A stretch of DNA of 64,000 nucleotides from Ceratothoa steindachneri (lineage: Eukaryota > Arthropoda > Malacostraca > Isopoda > Cymothoidae), in the NCBI GenBank assembly GCA_963969495.1, contig OZ018335.1, forward strand, positions 86,755,256-86,819,255, given 5' to 3'. Shown here one piece after another: positions 42,876 to 54,769 of this stretch. A program made the position numbers and the translations under genes. Each line of letters opens with the position of its first letter. Position 1 is the stretch's first letter. The notes beneath the pieces are model-generated. The model saw nothing but the letters and a program-made list of their open reading frames with translations, was not told the origin of the DNA and did no database searches.

Positions 42876-45249
42876 CCAATTATGTAGAACTACTAAGGTA
42901 CCCATTAGGATTCAGTATCAGTACAGGTCACTTTTTCTGAACCTCACTTAAAACCGATCAAATCCCTCACCAGCCTTTAACATAGTTCTTACTACTATTG
43001 CTCTAATCCCCTCACTCAGTCATAAACTTCTACAGACAATCTGGTGACACATCAGATCTATTTTTGACGAACTGTTTTATCTCCTCAAAGTCGCATTGCG
43101 AAGATTCTCTGCCATCTTAGTGGTAATAGGTTATTTTAATATCCTCCATAACATCACCTCATATCAACGAAGGCTTGAAGTGTTCGTACTTTTTCTCTCC
43201 ACGAAATAAAACTTCTCCCACACCCGGCAAGATTCTTGATCTCATTTTCTCGCAATACGCAGTTTGCCATGTCTCTGTCACGTACCCCTCAATTCTGTTG
43301 AACTCTAGCTCTCCAAAATGACTTCTTCACTGGTAACATCAATATGGATTTTTGTTTTTACCCTTCTTAAAGGAAAGCGAAAAGAATCAGTGTAATAATT
43401 CCATATTAATTTTCTTTTGCAATTTGAGTTGAAATGCATAATTGCATATTTCATATTAATATATTATTTTTTGTATTTAAATACTATCGCAATTCAGACG
43501 ACTTCAGTTCGTCATTCTTCTCGTGACTCTCGCTATCGAGATTATGATTCTTAATTCACCGCTGATCACTCAATGCCCTCGTTAGTTTTACAGAAGAATC
43601 AAAACAAAATATATAGCTCATGCATGCATATATCTACTACCAGGAGTGACCACAACGATTAGTTTCACATAGACATATCTTGCTGACATTTTTTGCGCAA
43701 TTTTATTTGGGGAATTAGAACTATTCATGAGAGCAAATTTTGAGTTCTGTTTGATTAATAACCTCGGTTGATAACAAATCAAATTGAGAGCGTCGATCTC
43801 TTCCGATAAAAAGGAGCTCGGAAAGTTTCGGTTCACAACTTGGAATATTATATATAACTCACGCGCTTTCATAGAAATCCGTAAGTTATGATAAATTTCA
43901 ATTTAAAAAGAGTGAATTTTCCATTTTGCTTGTGTGCGAAGCACTACATGCTGACGTACATATTATAAATATGCAGAGTTCATTCGAAGACAGATTTAGT
44001 CAAAAAGATATTTAATACAATTCATTCCGTTGGTAAAGTTTTCACAAAATCAAATGTTGGTTTCTCCTAATTTCGAAAAAACCACCTCATTAATCATTGA
44101 ATTAATTTATATTCATTTCAGCTTCATTTCATATTTATCAGACATGTAAAAAATTAGAAACTATTACTGATTACGATAATAAGTGAGAGGTAAGCAGATT
44201 TATAAATCTTATACTTACCACCTTACTCACAGCAATATTTCTCAAAATCTATCTACATACGCTTATACTTTTTGTATGTCTATTATATTTTGCCATTGTG
44301 TGAATTTAATTATGTGATAGAACAGATCACGTGTTTACCTCTCATAGAGATTCTTTTAGCAATGGAATTATCAAGACATTATATTATTTCTAAAACGCTC
44401 GTCTTTCACCGGAACTTTCTCTGACACAAAAAGGAAGGCAAATTAAGTCTTACATCTCCTTTCGCACTCCTAAATTATAGGCTCTTTTTTCCGATACCAT
44501 TTATTGTACTGAAAGTAATAATATTAATCTCGTGTTGTAAATTTGTGGTGAAATTTAAACTAGATTTTCCCTTCTCCCTAGGGAGAAAGGCTCAACTTGC
44601 TCTTACCCTAAATAACGACTTCCATGTGTGGGTAATATATAATTAATGAAAATTATTGTTCTTTTCCTGCACAAATGTCCCTAAAATATTCTTTCATTTG
44701 AACTGGAAAGGTTGGCGTAGCAAACATTCTAGTGGCAATTTACCCGTTGGTAGCTAAGGCATTTGGTAGTTGCACGAGTGGAAATATTCCCGGCGCAATC
44801 TGATCGCAGTCTTTTTCAATGTTATAATCTCTTTTTCCTCAATTAAAACAGGATTCTAAAATTAAATAAGAAAATATGAGTTATCAATTTCCTAATATAT
44901 TAAAAAGTCTCTTACCTAACTTATTTGAGAAAGACATTTTTGGATATTAATAGAAAAAATTAATAAAAATAATTAAAAAAATAATGAAAGTAAACGTTAC
45001 TTTCTTGTAAAAATGTGCAAAAAATATTCTCCATTGTAATGGAAAGGTTGATGTAGCAAGAATTTCTTTAATCCTAACACAAAAAGCTTCTTTCATATAC
45101 AATTGTTGGAGTTACAGTTTTATCAATTTCTTTATTATTTTATTTAGCTTTATTTGTTTGTATTTGTTATTTTACTTTGAAAATGACTTATTCTTATATG
45201 TCTGGGATCTTTGCTTGTCCTGGTGAGTCTGTGGTATTTTTTTTACTTT
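42876..45249. other. No gene seen; one diverged direct repeat
   Basis: AT-rich sequence. Bases 44661-44724 and 45003-45060 are diverged copies of one segment (both with AAATATTCT and GGAAAGGTTG.GTAGCAA), about 340 bp apart. No coding signal. Confidence 0.45.
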
Positions 45250-45264
45250 CCTTATACACATATT

Positions 45265-45550
45265 TCCCATCCCTTCTATAACATACTTATCACGTTAGGA
45301 CCACCTCCTTTATCCTTTGATACTTTACACTTCACCAAAATGATGACATTATCAATGCGTAGGTTTTGCTTAACACAAGATCTCTCCAATACAATTGATT
45401 CGGTAAAATTGTCAAATTTAACAAGTAATAGGTTTTATTAAACACAAACACTCATAAGTCAATTGGACATCTTCAAGGATGAAAAAAGTTCTCTTAAAGG
45501 CAGATATAGTAGCAAACCAACTTCGCTTTACGGAGATGATTTTTGAACTA
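45265..45550. repeat. Dispersed repeat R1, copy 1
   Basis: Matches 53625-53905 in order and orientation: CTTATCACGTTA.GA, AATGCGTAGGTTT against AACGCGTAGGTTT, TTTTATTAAACACAAACACTCA, ACATCTTCA.GGATG and GATATAGT.GCAAA. It ends in one unit (AGCAAACCAACTTCGCTTTACGGAGATGATTTTT-like, 45511-45545) of what is an array in copy 2. Function unknown. Confidence 0.75.
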
Positions 45551-46225
45551 GTAAAGAATTTGATTTTTTTGGACTATGTAAATTAACATACAAAAATCAT
45601 GATCCCTTCCCTTCACTAAAAGTGTTTAGCTCTTCTATATGAAGGAGTAAAAACATTGGCTTCTTTTAATAAAATAGAACTACATTCAGTACGTGGAAAG
45701 CAACAAGATGACAAATAGCGGAAAGTTCTATTCCTTCTTTTCAGGCGCGATTAATATATATTATTGATTTCTTTATTTAAAATTGATGTAAAAACAACGA
45801 GAGCATATGCACAAGGAGAATTTGGAAATGTTTCCTAAATAATATTAGAATCTTTATAGAGGTGGAAATATGTCGATGATAAATGGTTCATTAAGCACAA
45901 ACTAAAGGCAATAACAGCACAGTTTTCTTTTCCTGTCAGTCTTCACGAGAAACATCATTCCCTTTCTCCTGAATTCGGGAACTAGTTGATATAGTACAAT
46001 TTCCTCAAGACAATGAAATGGAACGAGTCCATCGTACTAGGGCCAAATAAAGGTCTTACGATCGTTCCAGGATGGCCTTCCCAACGACGACCGGCCTCTT
46101 CTGCCTTCTGGCTTACTAGCGATTTTCATTCCTAAATTTATTCCCCCTTGCTTATTCATATTCTGCAGAAATGGTTAGCGATTGTAAACAAAGGCATGGG
46201 TTACCTCTTCAACGAAATTGAGAGA
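45551..46225. other. No gene seen
   Basis: AT-rich sequence between R1 copy 1 and I-copy C, without coding signal. Confidence 0.5.
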
Positions 46226-47253
46226 AAGTCGTTTCGTTAGGGATGGGTTTTTTTTAACAACCTGCTTCATCCCCACCCATACCTTCCTCACATCCCTTTC
46301 CCTCTCCTCTTCACGATCTATCTTTGTACGCTGCGTCTAAGGTGGAGCCGCCATGCCGATGGACTGCCAGGCCACCAGGCGGGAGGGGTGGCTCCAAAAT
46401 GGCGGCGCCTGGCTCTGCCAGGCCTGTAAGCACCTCTTGCAGTGCGGGCAACTGCAAGAGGTGATGAGAGATTGCATCCCGTAAAATAAATAGGGTCACC
46501 ATGCCCAATGATGAGAAACACAAAAATCTCCCCTTAATTCTTCCTGTGTCACCAACGGAGCCGCCCTCGGGCAGCTCCACCGTAAAAATGGAGGTCCCCA
46601 TCCCCTGTGCTTGGTCAGGGGATCCTCCATATCTCTCTAACCGGAGAGGAGGCTTACTCCTCTCCTTCGCCTACGGGTGTAGGGGACTCCCCCTCACCCC
46701 CTTCTCTGGAGGTGCATTGGGGCACCTCCCTTTTTCCAGCGGCAGTCCCCTCTTTTCTTTCCAAGGGGACTGCCAAGAAAGCCAGCAGGCAGCCCTTAAC
46801 CAGCCGCTCCACATCAAAGCGGCTCGGTAGGGCAAACTCCCTTAGGGGGGAGAGGGAAGCCAGGCCCCTTTGGTCACTTCCCTTCAAAGACTTGCTGGCA
46901 ACAATATTAAACCTTCCTGGCGTCAAGGCCTGTGCTTCCTCACACAAGATTAGTGACGATACAGCCAACGGGACCTGCGATATCTTGGGGGAGGGGGCGT
47001 GGCCAACTGGATGCCCTCCCTGAGATAGACATGGTCCTTGAGGAAACCAAGCCTCAGACGGTAGGGCATTCCATGGGGAGGAATCCGGGCTCGGTTCCAA
47101 GCACCGAACCCGAATGCGCCCCTATGCAAGGTCCTCGTCAAATGGATAGGGTTTCCGAAGCAGTACAAGGAGGGGAGGGATCTCCTCCGACCGGTGCCCC
47201 CACGACTACCAGGACCTTCTACATTTCGGAGAATGACCTGGCTGAGGCCGGCC
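46226..47253 (+). mobile_element. I-superfamily element, copy C (5' fragment)
   Basis: Matches copy A from about 8545 onward: CAACCTGCTTCATC, CATGCCGATGGACTGCCAG and the ORF1 start. It stops at GCCGGCCCACAT, where an (AT)n array takes over; copies A and B continue there with CATCTGG. So it keeps 5' UTR and the N-terminal half of ORF1 only. Non-LTR copies are usually truncated at the 5' end, so losing the 3' part points to a later rearrangement. Confidence 0.85.
46501..47253 (+). pseudogene. ORF1 N-terminal half of I-copy C
   Basis: Starts at ATG 46501 (MPNDEKHKNLPLIL), the same start as copy A. Shifts to the next frame near 46600 (ILHISLTGEEAYSSPSPTGV) and again near 46990 ([20 protein letters not shown]). 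Pro/Ser/Thr-rich with no domain; the conserved mid-domain and knuckles of ORF1 would lie past the breakpoint. Confidence 0.75.
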
Positions 47254-47461
<208 letters not shown>

Positions 47462-48356
47462 AGAACGGGTTGAGGTAGCGTTAGTTTCAACTCCTATCAC
47501 ATATTATTTAAAACCACGATGCTCCCACGTGCATCTTCGCTTCGAAGCTTAGCGACTTATCGCAGCCACCGGATGTCAATGTTTAAACAAGGAGCTTATC
47601 ATTCCCCCGTTCGCCCCCATACGCTGACCTCGCCAGGTTGAGTTAGGCTTATAAGCAGAAAAGGCATTGTTCCCAGCCTCGGCTGTGCATTCCCTCGAAG
47701 TTCCCACTCCATTGTCCCCCACGCGAAGGGAGTGTCTCGACTATTTAGATGGAAACTTTACCACTAAGATCAGATTGGAGATCCAGATTTTCGTCGCGAA
47801 ACATCACCACCACCCTCTCTCCCTTTGAGCGCCAAGGGCCCTTGACCTCGAGATTCAACATCACTTGTCCAGAAGGAGGACAATATCCCTTGAGCGCCAA
47901 AGGTTCGAGCCTTTCGTGACGCCAAGTCCTCAAGGCTTCCCCCTCGTTGTTCAGAGGAGAACAACATTAGAACAGCCATTGTTCTTGAGCCCGTAGACAA
48001 GAGACGGTTCTCGGCCCCCCTCCCTGATTGTTCAGAAGAGAACAACGTAGAACAGCCATTGTTCTTTTGAGTCCTTCGCCAAGAAACGGTTCTCACCCTT
48101 CCCCCTTGTTGTTCAGAGGAGAACAACATTAGAACAGCTATTGTTTTTGAGCCCGTAGACAAGAGACGGTTCTCACTCCCCCCCCCCTGTTGTTCGGAAG
48201 AGAACAACGTAGAACAGCCATTGTTCTTCAAGCTGTTCGTCGAGAAACGGTTCTCATTCCCAAGACGCCACGTCAGGATCCTTTTATTCCCCTCTTCGGC
48301 TGGAACTCGCCAGCGGACCGAAAATTCCTTCATGTCGCCTTCCACTGCACCACTAG

Positions 48357-48363
48357 TATAAAG
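48357..48363 (+). promoter_or_regulatory. TATA box in 5' LTR
   Basis: TATAAAG about 220 bp before the LTR polyadenylation signal, the expected U3 position. The 3' LTR has the same site at 53152-53158. Confidence 0.5.
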
Positions 48364-48579
48364 TTACGTAAGCCAAACGTCACCTTTCAGTACTTAACCC
48401 TTTTGTTAATTCTATCCTGTGCTTTAAATGGTTTAGCGAACCATCCCATCCCTTTAACTCTATATTTGTTTTACCTTTTCAAATCCTTTAATCCTCGGAT
48501 TAGCCCGAGCTTCCACGACCCTTTCCATTCTCTGTTTATGTCAATATTTTCCGTTTTGTGTTTATTGATAGTTATTATT

Positions 48580-48585
48580 AATAAA
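48580..48585 (+). terminator. Polyadenylation signal in 5' LTR
   Basis: AATAAA followed by a T-rich stretch, placed after the TATA box as in an R region. Same signal in the 3' LTR at 53375-53380. Confidence 0.5.
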
Positions 48586-48785
48586 ACTCTATTTTATTAA
48601 TGATAGCAATATTATTATCCTTAAGCTCAGTTCCACTTCTTAAGCATATCAAGGATACATAATATCGGCCCGCCAGACATCAACGCACTCTAAAGATAAT
48701 TAAAGAAGTTCCCTCAACGAATAGTTATATATGGTATATCGTCGAGAGTCCATCCTACGACATATATATATATACTATTTAAATT

Positions 48786-48803
48786 TGGTATCAGGTGTGT
48801 AAG
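48786..48803 (+). promoter_or_regulatory. Primer-binding site candidate
   Basis: TGGTATCAGGTGTGTAAG, 23 bp after the LTR end. It starts with TGG as needed to pair with a tRNA CCA end and resembles TGGTGTCAGG after the LTR of the 37.7-kb element. The tRNA is not identified. Confidence 0.45.
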
Positions 48804-49095
48804 GTTTAACGCTATATCTTCGCAAACACTGGTCTCAGTCGAGTAAAGCATAGTGTTATTCATTATAATAATAGAGTATTAGTAGTTCCCTTTTGTTTTA
48901 ACGATTGCTATCCACTTTTTTGAAACTTAAGAAGCTGGAGTAGCTCAAGGAACTGTTATAATAATTTGTTGTGTTTTTTTTTTTATTCAGTGGTTATTTA
49001 CATCAAGAAACCAAGTACGAATAGGTCATTGCCCATATTTAGATAGGCTAATTTCTCTAGAAGGCATAATTCTTATTGCGAGGAATTTTAGTTGG

Positions 49096-50238
49096 TTGAC
49101 TAATGCGCCCCCATGTGCAAAGATGACCCAGTTCAAAATCTTTAAAGCGCAGGGAGAGTCCTTGGGACTTTCTGGAAAAGAACTAATTGAGTACGTTCAA
49201 GAGGAGCAAAGAAAAGAGGAAGAAAGAGTAATCCAACGAGAAGAAAGAGAAAAAGAAATCCAACGAGAAGAGAAAGAAAGAGAAAGAGTAATCCAACGAG
49301 AAGAAAGAGAAAGAGAGGAACGGATAACACAAGCTGAGCTTCACCATCAGATTGAATTAGCTCGTGTTGAAGCAGAGATACAGTCCGCCAGTTTCCGTTC
49401 CGAAGCCCTTCCCCCCCTAATCTCTCACTAAAGCTCCCCAATTTCAAGAAAGGAAGAGGATTTCGGAGCATTTTTAGCCCACTTCGAAAAGATCCTCGAA
49501 TTCAAAAACATGCATCTGGAGGCTGAAGGTGTAGCCAGATTACTTCCCCTGTTAAATTGCAAATTGCGCGAAATTTTTATATCTTTACCATCTGAGTGTA
49601 CAATTAAGTACAGCACCTTCAAAGCTGAGTTATTGGCCGCTCATAATATGACTCCCGATTTCTACCGCGGGGAATTTCGAGGAGGTCGTATTAAACCCGG
49701 ACAGAGGTTCCGTCAATTCGGATACATTCTTCAGAGGAATTTTAAATTTTGGTTAGAATCCTCAAAGGTTGATCCGAACTACGAGTCCTTAACAGACTTC
49801 GTGTTGCGAGATCAATTTTTGCCGTCTCTCCCCATGGAGATCCACGCGTTCGTTAAGGATCGTCGGTGCTAGTCCTACAAAGAATGTACCAAAGAAGCGG
49901 ATGTCTATGCCGCAAGCCATAATATATACCCAAAGGAGAATCGAACTTCTTACCAACCCCCAAACCAGGAAAGGAGGAAGGATTCGCGCCCCTTCCCAGG
50001 AAAGCTGACAAAGTTTCTGGGCCCCGTTAAACCCCAAAACTTTATTTCCCAAAACCAACAAGGGGACTCCAAACCTCCCGTTAAGATTTCTCCTCCATCT
50101 CTCTTCCCGAAGGGACCAATCATATGCTTCACCTGTGGTGTAGAAAACCACATGAGCTGGAATTGCCCCCAAAATTCTAGGCTTAAAAGCGGACCAGCCT
50201 ACTAAGTTCACCAGATTAATGCAACCCCGGCTCCCCCG
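49096..50238 (+). pseudogene. Gag with coiled coil, SCAN-like segment and CCHC knuckle
   Basis: Gag forms the particle and binds RNA. Frame 1 from ATG 49096 gives a Glu/Arg coiled coil (residues 30-100), then after a stop at 49429 the capsid region DFGAFLAHFEKILEF. Residues coded by 49650-49905 read RGEFRGGRIKPGQRFRQFGY, then FKFWLE, SLTDFVLRDQFLPSLPMEIH and AFVKDRR, matching the SCAN pattern (F...R....W L....... IL.L.VLEQFL..LP.EL..WV...). A second stop is at 49870. The zinc knuckle CFTCGVENHMSWNC (C-x2-C-x4-H-x4-C) is at 50125-50166; a third stop is at 50203. Known: vertebrate SCAN derives from Gmr1-like gag. Seen: a good motif match, no alignment score. Confidence 0.8.
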
Positions 50239-51582
50239 GTGGTGCAGACCCAAGTAGAAACTTCTCCCCTTCCGTCAGGCCACCAGGTAAATTTTGTTTT
50301 TGATAAAAGTTCATCGGGAACCATGAAATTTGAGGAGGGCAGCGTTAACGGCTGTCGAGTATCGACTCTCGTCAGGGACACAGGATGTACGTGTTTCATC
50401 GTATCTGACGAACTCCTCTCCCCAGTGCACCCTAACCACGAAAAATTTGCGGTAGTACATGACTACCTTGGGTGGGCGAACCAATTCCCCGTCGTTAGAT
50501 GTTACCTGCAGTGTCAATATTATGATGGCTGGGCTGAAGTCATTTCAGCACCCATACAATTCTGTTCCGTACTTATAGGACAGAGCCCCCAAGTAAGTTC
50601 CAACCCTGTGTCTCAGGCCGCCCTTCCTCGAGGCCGAGCTAAGAAAGAAGCCCAGGAGCCCGTCCCCACCAGAACCCCGATACCGTCCGATTTCTCGGAG
50701 ACCCCTAACCAGGACTTTAGGACGACACAAAAGGAGTGTGAATTAATAACATCCTTAGGCGATAAGGCCCAAGACAAGGACACGGAGACTGTCCGTGGAC
50801 CCCAAGAAAAAAACAACCCCCAACGTGCCCATGGAGATACCTTCTTAGAACTGGACGAAACATCAGCGCTTGAAGAAGATTACCCCGCGGAGTCCCTTAA
50901 TGGAATACAGATAGTGTGCACCCAACCTGATGCCGATTACCCACTTCCTTCCCTACCAGGCGAGTCTTTGGAACCCTCTGACCTGGATATTAACGCGCAG
51001 CTGACACCACATCAAAAGAGTCAGCTACATGAACTAATTAAATGGAGTCACCATTTAACCACCCTATTAGCTCTTTTCGAGCGACTGCGCGAAAATGGCC
51101 TCACCATTGGCCCCAGCAAATGCCATTTTGCCCACGAAACGAGCAAATATTTGGGTTTCAAAATAAGACAAAGCCAGTTGGGTCCCCAAGAGGATAAGAT
51201 TAAGGCAATCGCCGACATGCACCTCCCGATTACAAAGAAGCAATTAAGATCGTTCCTAGGATCAGCTTCGTACTATCGGCGATTCGTTCCGAATTTCACT
51301 ACGATTTCGACGCCCCTCAGCTCCCTTTTAAAAAAGAATTCACCCGATCGTCTACGTTGGAATGATGTCGCAATTTTCCATTTTGATCAGCTCAAGAGTA
51401 AGCTCATTTCTGCCCCCATTTTACAGTTGCCCAACCCGGAAAAATCCTTTGGATTAAGACAGACGCGTCCAACGAGGGCATTGGAGGTGTACTCCTTCAA
51501 TACGAGGATGACGGCACGAGTCATCCAGTTGCATATGCTCTTCGTCAATTATTACCACGCGAAAAGAGATATGCCACTATAG
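50239..51582 (+). pseudogene. Protease and truncated RT of the 47.5-kb element
   Basis: A 447-codon open frame continuing gag frame 1. It starts in a linker, then the aspartic protease: LVRDTGCTCFIVSDELL, with DTG at 50377-50385. A charged, Pro-rich linker follows where integrase would be expected in a Gmr1-like element. From about 50900, SLNGIQIVC...YPLPSLPG and INAQLTPHQKSQLHELIK align with the linker between integrase and RT in the 16.6-kb element. At about 51040 this runs straight into HHLTTLLALFERLRENGLTI, which in RTs follows the YxDD box. RT fingers and palm with YxDD are thus deleted in frame. KQLRSFLGSASYYRRFVPNF and the thumb-connection remain. Frame lost near 51453 inside RNase H. 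Confidence 0.85.
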
Positions 51583-51833
51583 AAAAGGAAGCTCTATCAA
51601 TTATCTGGGTCATAGACAAATTCAAGATGTACTTGATAGGTAAAGAATTTCAGATAGGAACCGACCACCGTCCGTTAGCCTATATTAGGAATGTGCGACA
51701 CTCCAATGGCCGAATCATGCGCTGGAGTTTACTCTTGCAAGAGTATCAATTTAAAATAAATTATATAAAAGGTTCCGATAACCAGGTCGCTGACGCACTC
51801 AGTAGGAATGCGTTACCGAATAGCGTAGAATAG
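51450..51833 (+). pseudogene. RNase H of the 47.5-kb element, end of pol
   Basis: In another frame after the shift at about 51453: WIKTDASNEGIGGVLLQYED (first Asp), REKRYATIEKEALSIIW (Glu), IGTDHRPLAYIRN (Asp), then SNGRIMRWSLLLQEYQFK, ADALSRNALPNSVE and TAG (51831-51833). All three acidic motifs are intact. No integrase follows; 420 bp later the 3' LTR starts. This is direct support that pol ends at RNase H in this element. Confidence 0.85.
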
Positions 51834-52239
51834 TTGTATTCATAGAATTAGTATCTCCATGTAGGTATATACCGTCTTTTACGACTTAAATTGAGATTCT
51901 CTTGTATTATAATTAGTTAATGTATATGTCTGCATTTTGTAACGCTTAATGTCTTTTTTTTTTGTATGTATATATATTTGTACCCATTAATTTACGTATA
52001 AATTATTTCGTCCCGTATGTACTAAATTTATATCATTTCATTGTTCCATGCCCCTTTTTTTATTAAGTTGTATTAAAGGTTATTTTCCCCTGTAATATCA
52101 AGATCAAAATAATCATATGTATTGAGGTAATGCTAATTTGGTGCAGGAAGGTACGGTTGGTACAAGAAAACCAGTTCCCCACAACGGAGCTCGATCGTTG
52201 TCCCTTCTCTCTTTTTTTCGAAGTGACAACTTCCCCCCG
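51834..52239. other. Non-coding 3' internal region of the 47.5-kb element
   Basis: AT-rich stretch between the RNase H stop and the polypurine tract. No open frame of interest. Confidence 0.6.
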
Positions 52240-52252
52240 AAATGGAGGGGTG
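52240..52252 (+). promoter_or_regulatory. Polypurine tract
   Basis: GAAATGGAGGGGTG-type purine run directly before the 3' LTR start TGATAG at 52253, as required for plus-strand priming. Confidence 0.65.
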
Positions 52253-53548
52253 TGATAGAACGGGTTGAGGCAGCGTTAGTTTCAACTCCTATCACATATT
52301 ATTTAAAACCACGATGCTCCCACGTGCATCTTCGCTTCGAAGCTTGGCGTCTTATCGCAGCCACCGGATGTCAATGTTTAAACAAGGAGGTTATCGTCCC
52401 CCCGTTCGCCCCCATACGCCGACCTCGCCAGATTGAGTTAGGCTTATGGGCAGATAAGGCATTGTTTCCAGCCTCGGCTGTGCATTCCCTCGAAGTTCCC
52501 ACTCCATTGTCCCCCACGCCAAGGGAGAGTCTCGACTATTTAGATGGAAACTTTACCACTAAGATCAGATTGGAGATCCAGATTTCTGTCGCGAAACATC
52601 ACCACCACCCTCTCTCCCTTTGAGCGCCAAGGGACCTCGATCTCGAGATTCAACATCACTTGTCCAGAAGGAGAACAATATCATTTGAGTGCCAAAGGTT
52701 CGAGCCTTTCGTGACGCCAAGTCCTCAAGGCTTCCCCCTCGTTGTTCAGAGGAGAACAACATTAGAACAGCCATTGTTCTTGAGTCCGTAGACAAGAGAC
52801 GGTTCTCCCCCCCCCCCTGATTGTTCAGAAGAGAACAACGTAGAACAGCCATTGTTCTTTTGAGTCCTTCGCCAAGAAACGGTTCTCACCCTTCCCCCTT
52901 GTTGTTCAGAGGAGAACAACATTAGAACAGCCATTGTTCTCGAGCCCGTAGACAAGAGACGGTTCTCACCCCCCCCCCTCCTGTTGTTCGGAAGAGAACA
53001 ACGTAGAACAGCCATTGTTCTTCAAGCCGCTCGTCGAGAAACGGTTCTCATTCCCAAGACGCCACGTCAGGATCCTTTTATTTCCCCCCTTCGGCTGGAA
53101 CTCGCCAGCGGACCGAAAATTCCTTCACGTCGCCTTCCACTGCACCACTAGTATAAAGTTACGTAAGCCAAACGTCACCTTTGAGTATTTAACCCTTTTG
53201 TCAATTCTATCCTGTGCTTTAAATGGTTTAGCGAACCATCCCATCCCTTTAACTCTATATTTGTTTTACCTTTTTAAATCCTTTAATCCTCGGATTAGCC
53301 CGAGCCCCCACGACCCTTTCCATTCTCTGTTTATGTCAATATTTTCCGTTTTGTGTTTGTTGATAGTTATTATTAATAAAACTCTATTTTATTAATGATA
53401 GCAATATTATTATCCTTGAGCTCAGTTCCACTTATCGAAGCTACATAATATCGGCCCGCCAGACATCAACGCACTCTAAAGATAATTAAAGAAGTTCCCT
53501 CAACGAATTGTTATATATTGTATATCGTCGAGAGTCCATTCTACGACA
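52253..53548 (+). repeat. 3' LTR of the 47.5-kb element
   Basis: Same ends, TATA box, poly(A) signal and four hairpin modules (52738-53048) as the 5' LTR. Differences from it are scattered point changes and small indels in the C-runs between modules and near 53440. Confidence 0.92.
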
Positions 53549-53549
53549 A

Positions 53550-53599
<50 letters not shown>

Positions 53600-53615
53600 G
53601 TATATATATTATATA
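53549..53615. repeat. (AT)n microsatellite
   Basis: About 60 bp of AT repeats with minor interruptions right after the 3' LTR; with 47254-47457 it brackets the LTR element. Confidence 0.9.
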
Positions 53616-53624
53616 TTTATCCCT

Positions 53625-53905
53625 TTCCCCTTCCTTTTTTATCATTCTTATCACGTTAAGACTACCTACTTAATCCTTTAAAACCTTACATTTCACCCAA
53701 GAAACGAAAGTATCAACGCGTAGGTTTGGTTGAACACAAGAACTCACTAAAATAATTGATGTCGCAAAATTGCCAAGTGTTACAAAGTAAGTTTTATTAA
53801 ACACAAACACTCAATTGGGCAAATGTTACATCTTCAGGGATGTAAAAATTCTATTAAAACCAGATATAGTGGCAAAGCCACCTCGCTTTTCAGAGATGAT
53901 TTTTA
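53625..53905. repeat. Dispersed repeat R1, copy 2
   Basis: Diverged partner of 45265-45550, same orientation. Its right end merges into the 36-38 bp array, of which copy 1 has a single unit. Confidence 0.75.
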
Positions 53906-54258
53906 GTATCAAACTAACTTCGTTTTCTGAGCTGATTTTCAGTAGCAAACCAACTTTGTTTTTGCGAGCTGATTTTAGTAGCAAACCCATATCGCTTTTT
54001 CGAGATAATTTTAAGTACCAAACCACCTTAGCTTTTCCGAGATGATTTTTAGTAGCAAACCATAATCGCTTTTCCGAGCTGATTTTTAGTATCAAACGAA
54101 CTTTGCTTTTCTAAGCTGATTTTCAGTAGCAAACCAACTTCGTTTTTGCGAGATGATTTTAGTGGCAAACCCATATCGCTTTTTTGAGATGATTTTTACT
54201 AGCAATCCAACTTTGCTTTTCCGAGATGATAGTTACTAGCAAACAACTTCGCTTTTAT
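53866..54258. repeat. 36-38 bp minisatellite, about 10 units
   Basis: Unit of type CGCTTTTCCGAGATGATTTT plus TAGTAGCAAACCAACTT. Units 2-4 and 7-9 share variants, so a block of about five units (roughly 183 bp) was itself duplicated. It opens a short repetitive frame that is not a gene. Confidence 0.9.
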
Positions 54259-54329
54259 AAATAAATAACAAGTCTTTTGTAATGCGCTCTTCAAGGCCTG
54301 AGGCCTTCCCAGAGCGCACGTTGTGCTGA

Positions 54330-54507
54330 GATGAGAATGGAAATTCAATGGAAATTAAAGAGGGGGCAGAACGCAATACAGAAAAGATGCGTTTTTAGGA
54401 GACGCTTAAATGTGGTAAGAGAGGGAGAAGACCTGATATCAGCAGGAAGAGCATTATACAACTTAATGGGGCAGATTGAGAAAGAGCAGTCCCCTATTGA
54501 GCAGATT
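54330..54507 (-). pseudogene. Non-LTR RT C-terminal fragment
   Basis: The minus strand reads FSICPIKLYNALPADIRSS and PSLTTFKRLLKTHLF, the typical YN.LP..IR...SL..FK..LK.HLF tail found at the end of many CR1/L2/Jockey-type ORF2 proteins. It lies directly beyond the A-tail of I-copy D, so D may have inserted into this older element. No RT domain is attached. Confidence 0.6.
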
Positions 54508-54769
54508 TTTTTTGGGGGGGGGCTATCTGGCGACTGCCCACTTAGGCATAAGTCGCCACAGACAAACACCCTAGCTCTATACTACTTTAAAATAAAAGTT
54601 TTAACAGAAATAACAATAAAAAGGAGATAACAATCAAGGAGCAAGCTCCGGCGTAGATGGGAGGTCCCCCTCCCCCCGGCGCAGGAGCCTGCGACCTACA
54701 AAAAAAACACAACAATAACAAAAATACAAGTTAAATACAAGGGAGGAGGCCGGCCTACCCCCCAAAGTC

